Below are positions 17,645 through 25,020 of a DNA stretch of 64,000 nt, in pieces (the first letter of the stretch is position 1; each line of letters begins with the position of its first letter). A model generated the notes under the pieces. That model saw nothing but the letters and a program-made list of their open reading frames with translations. It searched no databases and was not told the origin of the DNA. This DNA comes from Streptomyces sp. WM4235 (GTDB lineage: Bacteria > Actinomycetota > Actinomycetes > Streptomycetales > Streptomycetaceae): positions 1 to 64,000 of the forward strand of contig NZ_LGDE01000113.1 in assembly GCF_001279725.1 (NCBI RefSeq), given 5' to 3'. A program made the position numbers and the translations under genes.

Positions 17645-19374
17645 GCCGCCTCCGCCTCCGTCAGCTGGGAGAGCACGATCTCCCGGTAGGTCTCATTGCC
17701 GGCCATCAACTCGTGATGGCGTCCCTCGCCCACCACCCGGCCCTCGTCGAGGACGATGATCCGATCGGCGTCACGGATCGTGGACACCCGCTGGGCGACG
17801 ATGACCACGGTCGCGTTCTCCGTCTCACGGGACAGGGCCGCGCGCAGCGCCGCGTCCGTCGCGTAGTCCAGCGCCGAGAAGGAGTCGTCGAACAGGTAGA
17901 TCTCCGGACGCTGCACGAGCGTGCGGGCAATCGCCAACCGCTGCCGCTGACCGCCGGAGACATTGGTGCCGCCCTGGGAGACGGGCGCTTCGAGGCCCCC
18001 CTCCAGCGCGGACACGAAGTCCTTGGCCTGGGCCACCTCCAGCGCCTGCCACAGCTCCTCGTCCGTGGCGTCCGGGCGCCCGTAGCGCAGGTTGGAGGCC
18101 ACGGTGCCGGAGAACAGGTACGGCTTCTGGGGCACCATGCCGACCGTCCTGGCCAGCAGCTCCGGATCCAGCCGGCGCACGTCCTCCCCGTCGACCAGCA
18201 CCTCGCCGCCGGTCGCGTCGAACAGCCGGGGGACCAGCCCCAGCAGCGTGGACTTGCCGCTGCCCGTGGAGCCGATCACCGCCGTCGTCTCGCCGGGACG
18301 GGCCACCAGGTCGACGCCGCGCAACACCGAGGCCTCGGCGCCGGGGTAGCGGAAGTCGGCGCCGCGCAGCTCCAACTGCCCGTGCCGCCGCAGCTCGCGC
18401 ACCGGGTCGGTGGGCGGGACCACGCTGGACTCGGTGTCCAGGACCTCCTGGATGCGCTCGGCGCAGACCTCGGCGCGCGGCACCATCATGAACATGAAGG
18501 TGGCCATCATCACGGACATGACGATCTGCATCAGGTAGGCGAGGAAGGCCGTCAACTGGCCGATCTCCATGCCGCCGCTGTCCACGCGCATCGCGCCGAA
18601 CCAGATGACGGCGACGCTGGAGATGTTCACCACGACGATGACGACGGGGAACATCAGCGCGAGCAGCTTCCCCGAGGCCAGCGAGACTCCGGTGAGCTCG
18701 GCGTTCGCCTCCCGGAAGCGCTCCTTCTCGTACGCGTCGCGAACGAAGGCGCGGATCACGCGGTTGCCGGTGATCTGCTCGCGCAGCACCCGGTTCACGA
18801 TGTCCAGGCGGGTCTGCATCTTCCGGAACAGCGGACGCGTCCTGAAGACGATCGCGCCGACCGACAGGCCGAGGATCGGGACGACGGCGAGCAGGACCCC
18901 GGACAGCTTCACGTCGAGCGACAGCGCCATCGCGATGCCGCCGACGCACATGATCGGCGCCGAGACCATCAGCGTGAAGGTCATCAACGCCAGCATCTGG
19001 ACCTGCTGGACGTCGTTCGTCGTACGGGTGATCAGAGACGGGGCGCCGAACTGGCCGAGCTCACGCGCGGAGAAGCTCTGCACGCGGTCGAAGACGGCGG
19101 CCCGGACGTCCCGGCCGAGCGCCGCGGCGGTGCGGGCGCCGTAGTAGACGGCCCCGATGTTGCAGGCGAGCTGGACGAGCGAGACACCGAGCATCAGAGC
19201 GCCGAAGCGCAGGATGTAGCCGGTGTCACCGTTGACGACACCGTTGTCGATGATGTCGGCGTTGAGCGTGGGCAGGTAGAGGCTCGCACTGGTCTGCAGC
19301 AGTTGCAGCAGCACCAGCAGGGCGATGGGTTTCCGGTACGGACCCAGGTGGGTCCGCAGAAGTCGTATGAGCAC
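17641..19374 (-). CDS. ABC exporter half-transporter, subunit with degenerate Walker B
   Basis: This 577-residue partner subunit has the same membrane-plus-nucleotide-binding layout. It has Walker A GSTGSGKST and canonical signature NVSGGQRQR. In Walker B the catalytic glutamate is replaced by aspartate (IYLFDDSFSALD), and the switch position reads IVAQRVSTI with Gln for His. Together with the partner's odd signature this gives one consensus and one degenerate ATP site. GTG at 19374 is preferred, with GGAG 7 nt upstream; the in-frame extension to 19467 adds non-homologous residues. Confidence 0.9.
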   Translation of the reverse strand: MLIRLLRTHLGPYRKPIALLVLLQLLQTSASLYLPTLNADIIDNGVVNGDTGYILRFGALMLGVSLVQLACNIGAVYYGARTAAALGRDVRAAVFDRVQSFSARELGQFGAPSLITRTTNDVQQVQMLALMTFTLMVSAPIMCVGGIAMALSLDVKLSGVLLAVVPILGLSVGAIVFRTRPLFRKMQTRLDIVNRVLREQITGNRVIRAFVRDAYEKERFREANAELTGVSLASGKLLALMFPVVIVVVNISSVAVIWFGAMRVDSGGMEIGQLTAFLAYLMQIVMSVMMATFMFMMVPRAEVCAERIQEVLDTESSVVPPTDPVRELRRHGQLELRGADFRYPGAEASVLRGVDLVARPGETTAVIGSTGSGKSTLLGLVPRLFDATGGEVLVDGEDVRRLDPELLARTVGMVPQKPYLFSGTVASNLRYGRPDATDEELWQALEVAQAKDFVSALEGGLEAPVSQGGTNVSGGQRQRLAIARTLVQRPEIYLFDDSFSALDYATDAALRAALSRETENATVVIVAQRVSTIRDADRIIVLDEGRVVGEGRHHELMAGNETYREIVLSQLTEAEAA

Positions 19375-19533
19375 GCGCAGGCTCCGGTCGGCAAGATCGA
19401 GGGGGTTCGCTCCATCTTCGGCCAATCGGGTGCCCGATCCCCACCCGTTTTCGCAAAGGCAGGTCAAAAGGACCAGACCGTCTCGGCCCCCTCGCGACCG
19501 CCGACCGGGCGCCCGCCCGCCCCGGGCCGAGGC

Positions 19534-20982
19534 CTAGAACGCCCCGGGGTGGATCTGCTCGCGCGTCGCGACGTACTGGCGGCGCACCGCCTGCCAGGCC
19601 GGGTAGTCCTCGCCCGGCTCGAAGACCTGCGCCGCCGGACCCGGCCAGAGCGGCGGGGTGTGCGGCGCGAGGGTGCCCCGCGCCACACCGAGGGCCCACG
19701 CCGCCTGGCGGGCGGCGCCCAGTGCCGCGTAGTCGGCCGGCGCCGGGACCACGATCTGCGTCCCGAACAGGCCCGGCGCCGCCGCCTGCACGGCGGGCAG
19801 CTCGGCCGCCGCGCCCAGCAGGAACACCCGACGGATCTCCACCCCGCGGTGCCGCAGGATGTCGAGGGCGTCGGCCAGACCGCACAGCATGCCCTCGAAG
19901 GCGGCCCGCGCCAGGTGCTCCGGCTTCATGGAGTCCCGCCGAAGCCCGGACAGGGTGCCGGCGGCCTGCGGCAGGTTCGGCGTCCGCTCGCCCTCCAGGT
20001 ACGGCAGCAGCACGAGGCCGTGCGCACCCGGAGTCGACTTCAGCGCCAGCGCGCTCAACCCCTCCAGGTCGGTGCCGAGCATCTCGGCGGTGCCGCGCAG
20101 GGTCCGTACGGCGTTGGAGACGTTCACCACCGGCAGGTGCATGCCGCCCGCGTCGGCGAGCGAGGTGATCAGGCCGCCCGGGTCGGGCAGCGCCTGGTGG
20201 TGCACGGCCATCACCGAGCCGGAGGCGCCCAGCGACACGACCGCGTCGCCCAGACCGAGGCCCAGCCCGAGGGCGGCGGCCATGGTCTCGCCGGTCCCGG
20301 CGGATATCAGCAGCCCCTCGGGAGTGGTGCCGGCGGCGTCGGCCGGGCCCAGCACCTCGGGCAGCAGTGCCTGATGCCCCAGGGCCAGTTCGACCAGGTC
20401 GGGGCGGTAGGTGCCGGTGGCCGTCGACCAGTAGCCGGTGCCGGACGCGCCGCCCCGGTCGGTGGTGCGGCGGGCGGGCCGGCCCAGCAACTGCCACACG
20501 AGCCAGTCGTGCGGGGACATCAACACGGCCACCCGGCGCGCCGCCTCGGGCTCGGTACGTGCCAGCCAGGCCAGCTTCGAGATCGGCTGCGCGGAGTGCG
20601 GGACGCAGCCCACGGCCTCGGCCCAGCCCCGACGACCGCCGAGCACCTCGATCAGGTCGGCCGCGGCGACCTGCCCGCGCTTGTCGTTTCCGATCAGTGC
20701 CGGACGCACGAGGGCGCCCTGCGTGTCCAGGGGGAGCAGGCCGTGCTGCTGCGCGGAGACCCCTATGGCCTGGACCCCTTCGAGGAGACCGCCGCCGGCC
20801 GCCTCGCCGAGCGAGAGCAGCCACGCCTGGGGGTCCGTCTCGTGGGGGTTCGTGCCCCCCGGTTCGCCCGTCGGCTGCGGGTGGGGCGCGTAGCCCTGGC
20901 GCAACACGGCACCCGTGTCGGCGTCACAGACGACGATGCGAGTGAAGGTGGAAGAGCTGTCCAGCCCGGCGACTATCCCCAT
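19534..20982 (-). CDS. FGGY-family carbohydrate kinase (xylulokinase-like)
   Basis: This 482-residue kinase has the N-terminal ATPase-fold phosphate loop GLDSSSTFTRIVV (6-18), the sugar-contacting GVSAQQHGLLPLD, the nucleotide-binding GASGSVMAVH and LPYLEGERTPN near the FGGY signature. Family enzymes phosphorylate xylulose, gluconate, glycerol or similar sugars; xylulose is the best guess. It stands alone: no sugar transporter, isomerase or regulator is adjacent. Confidence 0.85.
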   Translation of the reverse strand: MGIVAGLDSSSTFTRIVVCDADTGAVLRQGYAPHPQPTGEPGGTNPHETDPQAWLLSLGEAAGGGLLEGVQAIGVSAQQHGLLPLDTQGALVRPALIGNDKRGQVAAADLIEVLGGRRGWAEAVGCVPHSAQPISKLAWLARTEPEAARRVAVLMSPHDWLVWQLLGRPARRTTDRGGASGTGYWSTATGTYRPDLVELALGHQALLPEVLGPADAAGTTPEGLLISAGTGETMAAALGLGLGLGDAVVSLGASGSVMAVHHQALPDPGGLITSLADAGGMHLPVVNVSNAVRTLRGTAEMLGTDLEGLSALALKSTPGAHGLVLLPYLEGERTPNLPQAAGTLSGLRRDSMKPEHLARAAFEGMLCGLADALDILRHRGVEIRRVFLLGAAAELPAVQAAAPGLFGTQIVVPAPADYAALGAARQAAWALGVARGTLAPHTPPLWPGPAAQVFEPGEDYPAWQAVRRQYVATREQIHPGAF

Positions 20983-21024
20983 GCGGAGAATTCTGCCGCA
21001 CGGACCGGCGGACTCCGCCGTCGA

Positions 21025-21058
21025 GGAGGCCTCCCGGCCACGGGCCGCGGAGGCCTCC
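21025..21058. terminator. Hairpin downstream of the YtxH-like gene
   Basis: GGAGGCCTCCCGGCC (21025-21039) pairs with GGCCG-C-GGAGGCCTCC (21043-21058) around a 3-nt loop with one bulge. It lies just past the stop codon of the minus-strand gene at 21067 and upstream of the sugar kinase, so it probably ends that transcript. Confidence 0.65.
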
Positions 21059-21066
21059 GGCCGGCC

Positions 21067-21372
21067 TCAGGTGTTGCTGGTGCCCCAGTCGTCCTCGCCA
21101 CCGGCGCCGGTGCCCCGACCGCGCAGGTTCCGGACCCGCTCGGCGAACGCCTCCGGCACCGCGTCGCCGACCTTGTCGCTCACCGCGGCGAATGCCTTGC
21201 CCGCGTACTGGCGACCGCTGTGACCAGCCGTCTCCGCGGCATTGCGGACCGCCGGGTTCTGCGCGATCTCGCGGGCCGACTTCTTCAGCTGCTCGTACCG
21301 CTCGCGCCCGGCCCGGGTCCCGAGCACGTACCCGACGGCCAGTCCGACCGCGAACGTGACCTTGTACCGCAT
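21067..21372 (-). CDS. YtxH-like small membrane protein
   Basis: This 101-residue protein has a glycine-containing N-terminal helix (KVTFAVGLAVGYVLGTRAGRE) followed by a charged amphipathic helix, the pattern of YtxH-domain general stress proteins. Homologues are widespread in Streptomyces and have been mislabelled as protoporphyrinogen oxidase. The ATG at 21372 has GAAGG 9 nt upstream; the GTG at 21381 would leave no spacing. Function unknown. Confidence 0.75.
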   Translation of the reverse strand: MRYKVTFAVGLAVGYVLGTRAGRERYEQLKKSAREIAQNPAVRNAAETAGHSGRQYAGKAFAAVSDKVGDAVPEAFAERVRNLRGRGTGAGGEDDWGTSNT

Positions 21373-21518
21373 GCCTGTCACCCTTCGTCGTGTGGTGTCC
21401 GGCCTGCTGCCGATACCGATTGGCGGAGCACCCCCCTGCTTGCGCTAATCTATGACTCGCAACGGGCGCTCGCCCCCCGGCAAACGCCGGAGGTGGGCTG
21501 TTCGGTGCAACGCAGCAA

Positions 21519-21591
21519 TCCCCTGTAGCTCAATTGGCAGAGCAGCCGACTGTTAATCGGCAGGTTACTGGTTCGAGTCCAGTCGGGGGAG
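21519..21591 (+). tRNA. tRNA-Asn (GTT), copy 1
   Basis: This 73-nt cloverleaf has acceptor TCCCCTG/CGGGGGA, anticodon stem GCCGA/TCGGC around loop CTGTTAA (anticodon GTT at 21552-21554) and the T-loop GGTTCGAGTCC. Discriminator is G, as in Asn tRNAs; CCA is not encoded. It is identical to the copy 5 nt downstream. Confidence 0.97.
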
Positions 21592-21596
21592 CGCGG

Positions 21597-21669
21597 TCCC
21601 CTGTAGCTCAATTGGCAGAGCAGCCGACTGTTAATCGGCAGGTTACTGGTTCGAGTCCAGTCGGGGGAG
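21597..21669 (+). tRNA. tRNA-Asn (GTT), copy 2
   Basis: This is a second, base-for-base identical tRNA-Asn gene, separated from the first by only CGCGG. The two are surely cotranscribed and then cleaved apart. An intrinsic terminator with a real T-tract follows directly. Confidence 0.97.
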
Positions 21670-21677
21670 CAAAGAAG

Positions 21678-21707
21678 AGGAGGGCCCGCAAGGGTCCTCC
21701 TTTTTTT
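21678..21707 (+). terminator. Intrinsic terminator of the tRNA-Asn pair
   Basis: AGGAGGGCCC (21678-21687) pairs with GGGTCCTCCT (21692-21701) around GCAA, with one G-U pair, and runs into seven T residues (21701-21707). A full U-tract is uncommon in this GC-rich genome, so the call is strong. Confidence 0.93.
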
Positions 21708-21850
21708 GCCCTGATTCCGGAACCGGGCAGCGCTCGGCGCGGTCTCTCTGGACAGCGAAGCCGATCATGCGAGGCATCCGAGGCAGGAGATCGTATGAGC
21801 GGCTATGCTGCGGCAGACGGCGCGCACACATGTACGCGCCACGCCGTAAA

Positions 21851-21924
21851 GGGGCGGTAGCTCAGCCGGTTAGAGCAGCGGACTCATAATCCGTCGGCCG
21901 TGGGTTCGAGTCCCACCCGCCCCA
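21851..21924 (+). tRNA. tRNA with CAT anticodon (elongator Met or Ile2)
   Basis: This 74-nt cloverleaf has acceptor GGGGCGG/CCGCCCC, anticodon loop CTCATAA (anticodon CAT at 21885-21887), standard D- and T-loops and discriminator A, followed by a genome-encoded CCA (21925-21927). It is not an initiator because position 1 pairs normally. CAT may read Met, or Ile AUA after lysidine modification; I cannot separate the two by eye. Confidence 0.93.
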
Positions 21925-21927
21925 CCA

Positions 21928-22365
21928 CGCGCTGGATGTGCAGAAACGATCTGACCAGCATCTCGGCTGGCAGCGTGAGTCACTTCGGTGATCCTGGCGG
22001 CCCTCCGGGGCCGCTTTTCGCGTTCCATGGGCGCGGCGGGGACGCAGCGGGGGCGCGGACGCGGGGAGAGTCGTCACCCGGTGCCGACGGAAGCCCTTCG
22101 GATGCCTGCCAGGAAGCCGCTCACCGGCTCGTCGCGGCCACTTGCCGATGTGCGGTCGATCAGACTCCTTCTTGGCCGTCATTCCAGGTGATCGACGCCC
22201 ACGGCCACTTCGCCGTGACGAAGTACACGGGCTCGTTCCTCTGCCCGTGAACGTCCCGGTGCGCCGCCCGGCAGACAGCCACCGGGGAGGACGGGGGCAT
22301 TGGTAGCGTCGGCGCGTGCCCCGCCGGCCGGTGCGGCACGCGCCCCGACCGAAAGAGCGTCCCTG
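21928..22365. other. Intergenic region between tRNA (CAT) and galU
   Basis: No supported gene is seen. The first part holds the terminator of the tRNA. The rest shows only short open frames with mixed codon use. Minus-strand translation across the tRNA yields the well-known spurious GWDSNPRPTDYES peptide, which is antisense tRNA and not a protein. Confidence 0.55.
21997..22018 (+). terminator. Hairpin terminator after the CAT tRNA
   Basis: GCGGCCC (21997-22003) pairs with GGGCCGC (22008-22014) around TCCG and is followed by TTTT (22015-22018). It is placed 70 bp past the tRNA end. Confidence 0.75.
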
Positions 22366-23283
22366 ATGCCCCCGACCCCGACGATCCGCAGGGCTGTGAT
22401 CCCCGCCGCCGGACTCGGTTCCCGTCTGCTGCCGCTGACCAAGGCCACGCCGAAGGAGATGCTGCCGGTCGGCGACAAGCCGGTCATCGAGCACACCGTC
22501 CGCGAGCTCGTGGCGTCCGGTATCACGGACATCACCATCGTCGTCTCCGGCGGCAAGTCCCTTATCCAGGATCACTTTCGCCCCAACCCCTCCCTGGTCG
22601 AGCAGCTGCGCGCCGACGGCAAGGACGCGTACGCCGACGCTGTGGAAGAGGTCGGCGAGCTGGCCCGCCAGGGCCACATCACCTACCTCGACCAGTACGG
22701 CCCCTACGGCAACGGCACCCCCGTACTCAACGCCGCCCGCGCCTTCGGGGACGAACCCGTCCTCGTGCTCTGGCCCGATGACGTCTTCGTCGCCCAGGTG
22801 CCCCGCGCCCAGCAGCTCATCCACGCCTACGAGAGCACCAACTGCCCGGTCCTGGCCCTGATGCCGATGGAGCCGGCCGACTCCCACCGCTACGGCGTGC
22901 CCGTCGTCAACGAAGACCTCGGCGACGGCCTGATGCGCATCACCGGCCTGGTCGAAAAGCCCAGGCCGGCCGACGCCCCGTCCTCGTACGCGGCGATCGG
23001 CGGCTATGTCGTCACCCCCGCCGTCATCGACGAACTCCGCGAGCAGACCCGCCGCTGGTACGAGCACCGCCAGGGCGAGGTCTACCTGACCGACGCCATC
23101 AACGCGTACGCGCGGAACCGGGCGGTGTACGGACAGGTCATCTCCGGGCGCTGGTACGACACCGGCAACCCCGCCGACTACCTCGTCGCCCAGATGGCCA
23201 CCGCCCTGGCCCACCCCGAGTACGGGCCCATCCTGCGCAAGCTCGCCCGCGAACTCGACGACGACACCACGAGCACCACCTGA
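22366..23283 (+). CDS. galU: UTP-glucose-1-phosphate uridylyltransferase
   Basis: This 305-residue nucleotidyltransferase makes UDP-glucose from UTP and glucose 1-phosphate. The N-terminal AVIPAAGLGSRLLPLTKATPK is the nucleotide-binding and catalytic loop, DKPVIEHTV follows, LVLWPDDVF holds the metal-binding aspartates, and TGLVEKP and SGRWYDTGNPADY complete the pocket. The start is the ATG at 22366, with AAAGAG upstream; a longer in-frame extension is not protein-like. Streptomyces usually have a galU elsewhere, so this tRNA-adjacent gene may be a second copy. Confidence 0.92.
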   Translation: MPPTPTIRRAVIPAAGLGSRLLPLTKATPKEMLPVGDKPVIEHTVRELVASGITDITIVVSGGKSLIQDHFRPNPSLVEQLRADGKDAYADAVEEVGELARQGHITYLDQYGPYGNGTPVLNAARAFGDEPVLVLWPDDVFVAQVPRAQQLIHAYESTNCPVLALMPMEPADSHRYGVPVVNEDLGDGLMRITGLVEKPRPADAPSSYAAIGGYVVTPAVIDELREQTRRWYEHRQGEVYLTDAINAYARNRAVYGQVISGRWYDTGNPADYLVAQMATALAHPEYGPILRKLARELDDDTTSTT

Positions 23284-23289
23284 TCCGCC

Positions 23290-23334
23290 GCTCCCTTCGG
23301 GCCGCCAAGCCACGGCGCGCGGCCCGAAGGGAGC
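23290..23334 (+). terminator. Perfect 16-bp hairpin terminator of galU
   Basis: GCTCCCTTCGGGCCGC (23290-23305) pairs perfectly with GCGGCCCGAAGGGAGC (23319-23334) around a 13-nt loop, starting 7 nt after the galU stop. Confidence 0.85.
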
Positions 23335-23980
23335 ACCCATGGCACGCGAGCCCGTCCACGGACCCGCCTCCGCCACCTCGCCGTCGACTCGTCGTGGCGG
23401 CCGTGCGAGCCGTCCCGTCTCCGCGAGTGGCCTCCGGCGCGGCGCACTGCCCCGACCGTCTCGGGCGAAGGCGGAGGCACTCCGGCGATATCACCCGGGT
23501 GATGTGCGCACCGCGCGCGCTCCCACCACTCTGAGGTCGCCCGCAGGGCACGGCGCCGACGAACCGCCCGGGAACGGGTCCTTCGAGCGTGTGTCCGCTC
23601 CTCGCGCTGCGGGGTGCCGCCCCTGATCTCGGCGCCGGAGTCCAAGGAGAGTGCGGGGTGCGATCGAACCGATCGCGAAGATCGACTTCCAAGCCGACCG
23701 TCGGGGCGCGGATGAGGACATTGGCTCCTCTCCCACCGCCCCCGTGCCCCGGCGGTCTTTCCACTGCCGGACGTGACCCGAGGACTTTCGAGCATGCCGA
23801 TACCAGAGGTGCCTGAGCGCCTGACGATGAGCCCGGCCACCACTGCCGTGTCGCTGCTGTCCCGACGCCTTCCGCCGGCCGCGGCGAACGGCCGGAGCGG
23901 CCTTCGGGTACGACGGGAAGTCTCGCGGGGCGGGAGTCGGCGGCTCGCCGCATCCGCGGAGCGCGGAAGGCCGCAGGGGC
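23335..23980. other. Gene-poor region, about 650 bp, with a 14-bp palindrome
   Basis: No frame shows steady codon bias or a recognisable product. The codons are mixed, with lower third-position G/C than in flanking genes. It contains the perfect palindrome ATCACCCGGGTGAT at 23490-23503. It could be degraded coding sequence or a long regulatory region in front of the gene at 23981. Confidence 0.5.
23490..23503. promoter_or_regulatory. Perfect 14-bp palindrome ATCACCCGGGTGAT
   Basis: The palindrome is gapless and stands inside a gene-free region. Gapless palindromes of this size are typical operator sites for dimeric repressors, but no regulator gene is next to it. Confidence 0.4.
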
Positions 23981-24952
23981 ATGGCTAGCCGGGCATTCGA
24001 CCTCGACCGGCATCCGGCCCGGGACGACGCGGCCCTTCGTACGGTGATCGAGGACGCCGCGATGGGGCGCTGGGAAGGCGCTCGCGAGCTGCTGTCCTCG
24101 ACGGGTGCCGACTGGGACAGGCGGATCTTCCGCCTCCAGGTCCTCGCCCGTGGCGGAGTCCGGTTGACGTTCGCCGACACGTGGGCGCAGGCGGAGCCGC
24201 GCTCTCCGCACGCCTTGGCCCTGCTGGCCAATGTGTTGGCCTTGCGGTCGATGGCCGGCGGCCGGGGGCGTGGGCTCAACGAGGCGATGCAAGAGGCGTG
24301 GAGCACCTGCGATGCCGCCGCCGAGGCCTTGCCGAGCGACCCCTCCCCGTACCTGGTCATGCTCGCGTTGACGCGTTTTCATTCGCCTCCCCGAGACCGC
24401 GAATGGCGCGCGACGGTGGAGCAGGTGTGGAAACGGCTGATCGAGTGCGATCCATGGAATCGGGAAGCGCACCACGAACTGCTCACCTATCTCTTCCCCT
24501 CCTGGCACGGCACGGGGGGCGAGGTCTTCCACTGGGCGCAGGAGCAGTGCGTCCACGCGCCGCGCGGACTCCCGCTCCACGTGCTGCCGCTGGTCGCCCT
24601 CGCCGAATCCCACCGCATGCGCATGGAGGTGGACGGAGACCGCTACGGACTGACGATTCACCCGTGGGTGGACAACCCGTCGACCTGGCAGGCGTGGGAG
24701 AACTGGTGGGACTGCCGTGCGCCCAGGCGGCCGCACGCCGCCTTCCACGAGGACGCCAACTACCTCGCGCACGCCTTGTCGTTCGGGGGCCGACACCTGG
24801 AAGCCGCAGATGCCTTCGACGCCATCGGCCCGTACGCGACCGATGTGCCGTGGGGCTACTGCGGCGACGCCGCGAAGCTGTTCCGCCGCCACCGCGGCTG
24901 GGCGATGAAGGTGGCCGAGCCCTCGGGGCAGGGCCGAGGTCCCCGGCCCTGA
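23981..24952 (+). CDS. Uncharacterised protein, helical-repeat-like
   Basis: This 323-residue soluble protein has no signal peptide and no membrane segment. It is rich in Trp and His (for example WEGARELL, WVDNPSTWQAWENWWD, NREAHHELLTYLFPSWHG). Paired helices such as SPHALALLANVLAL and HLEAADAFDAIG suggest a TPR-like solenoid. I do not recognise a named family. It precedes the amino-acid permease by 68 bp in the same direction, which may mean cotranscription. GGAAGG lies about 10 nt before the ATG. Confidence 0.7.
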   Translation: MASRAFDLDRHPARDDAALRTVIEDAAMGRWEGARELLSSTGADWDRRIFRLQVLARGGVRLTFADTWAQAEPRSPHALALLANVLALRSMAGGRGRGLNEAMQEAWSTCDAAAEALPSDPSPYLVMLALTRFHSPPRDREWRATVEQVWKRLIECDPWNREAHHELLTYLFPSWHGTGGEVFHWAQEQCVHAPRGLPLHVLPLVALAESHRMRMEVDGDRYGLTIHPWVDNPSTWQAWENWWDCRAPRRPHAAFHEDANYLAHALSFGGRHLEAADAFDAIGPYATDVPWGYCGDAAKLFRRHRGWAMKVAEPSGQGRGPRP

Positions 24953-25020
24953 CTCACCGAACCGCCCCCCGTGTCAGACGCACTCACGATGGACGCACTC
25001 ACGATGAAGGAAGCACCTCC

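Noticed and set aside
21519..21669. Tandem tRNA-Asn copies as attL/attR of an integrated element
   Set aside because: Only 5 bp separate the copies, and both are complete genes. Nothing is inserted between them.
21643..21831. Small minus-strand frame ending LLPRLDSNQ
   Set aside because: It is antisense to the second tRNA-Asn gene and its terminator, a classic false gene.
21862..23376. Long minus-strand open frame ending in GWDSNPRPTDYESAALTG
   Set aside because: That peptide is the well-known translation of the antisense strand of a tRNA gene (here 21851-21924); the rest is antisense to galU and intergenic DNA.
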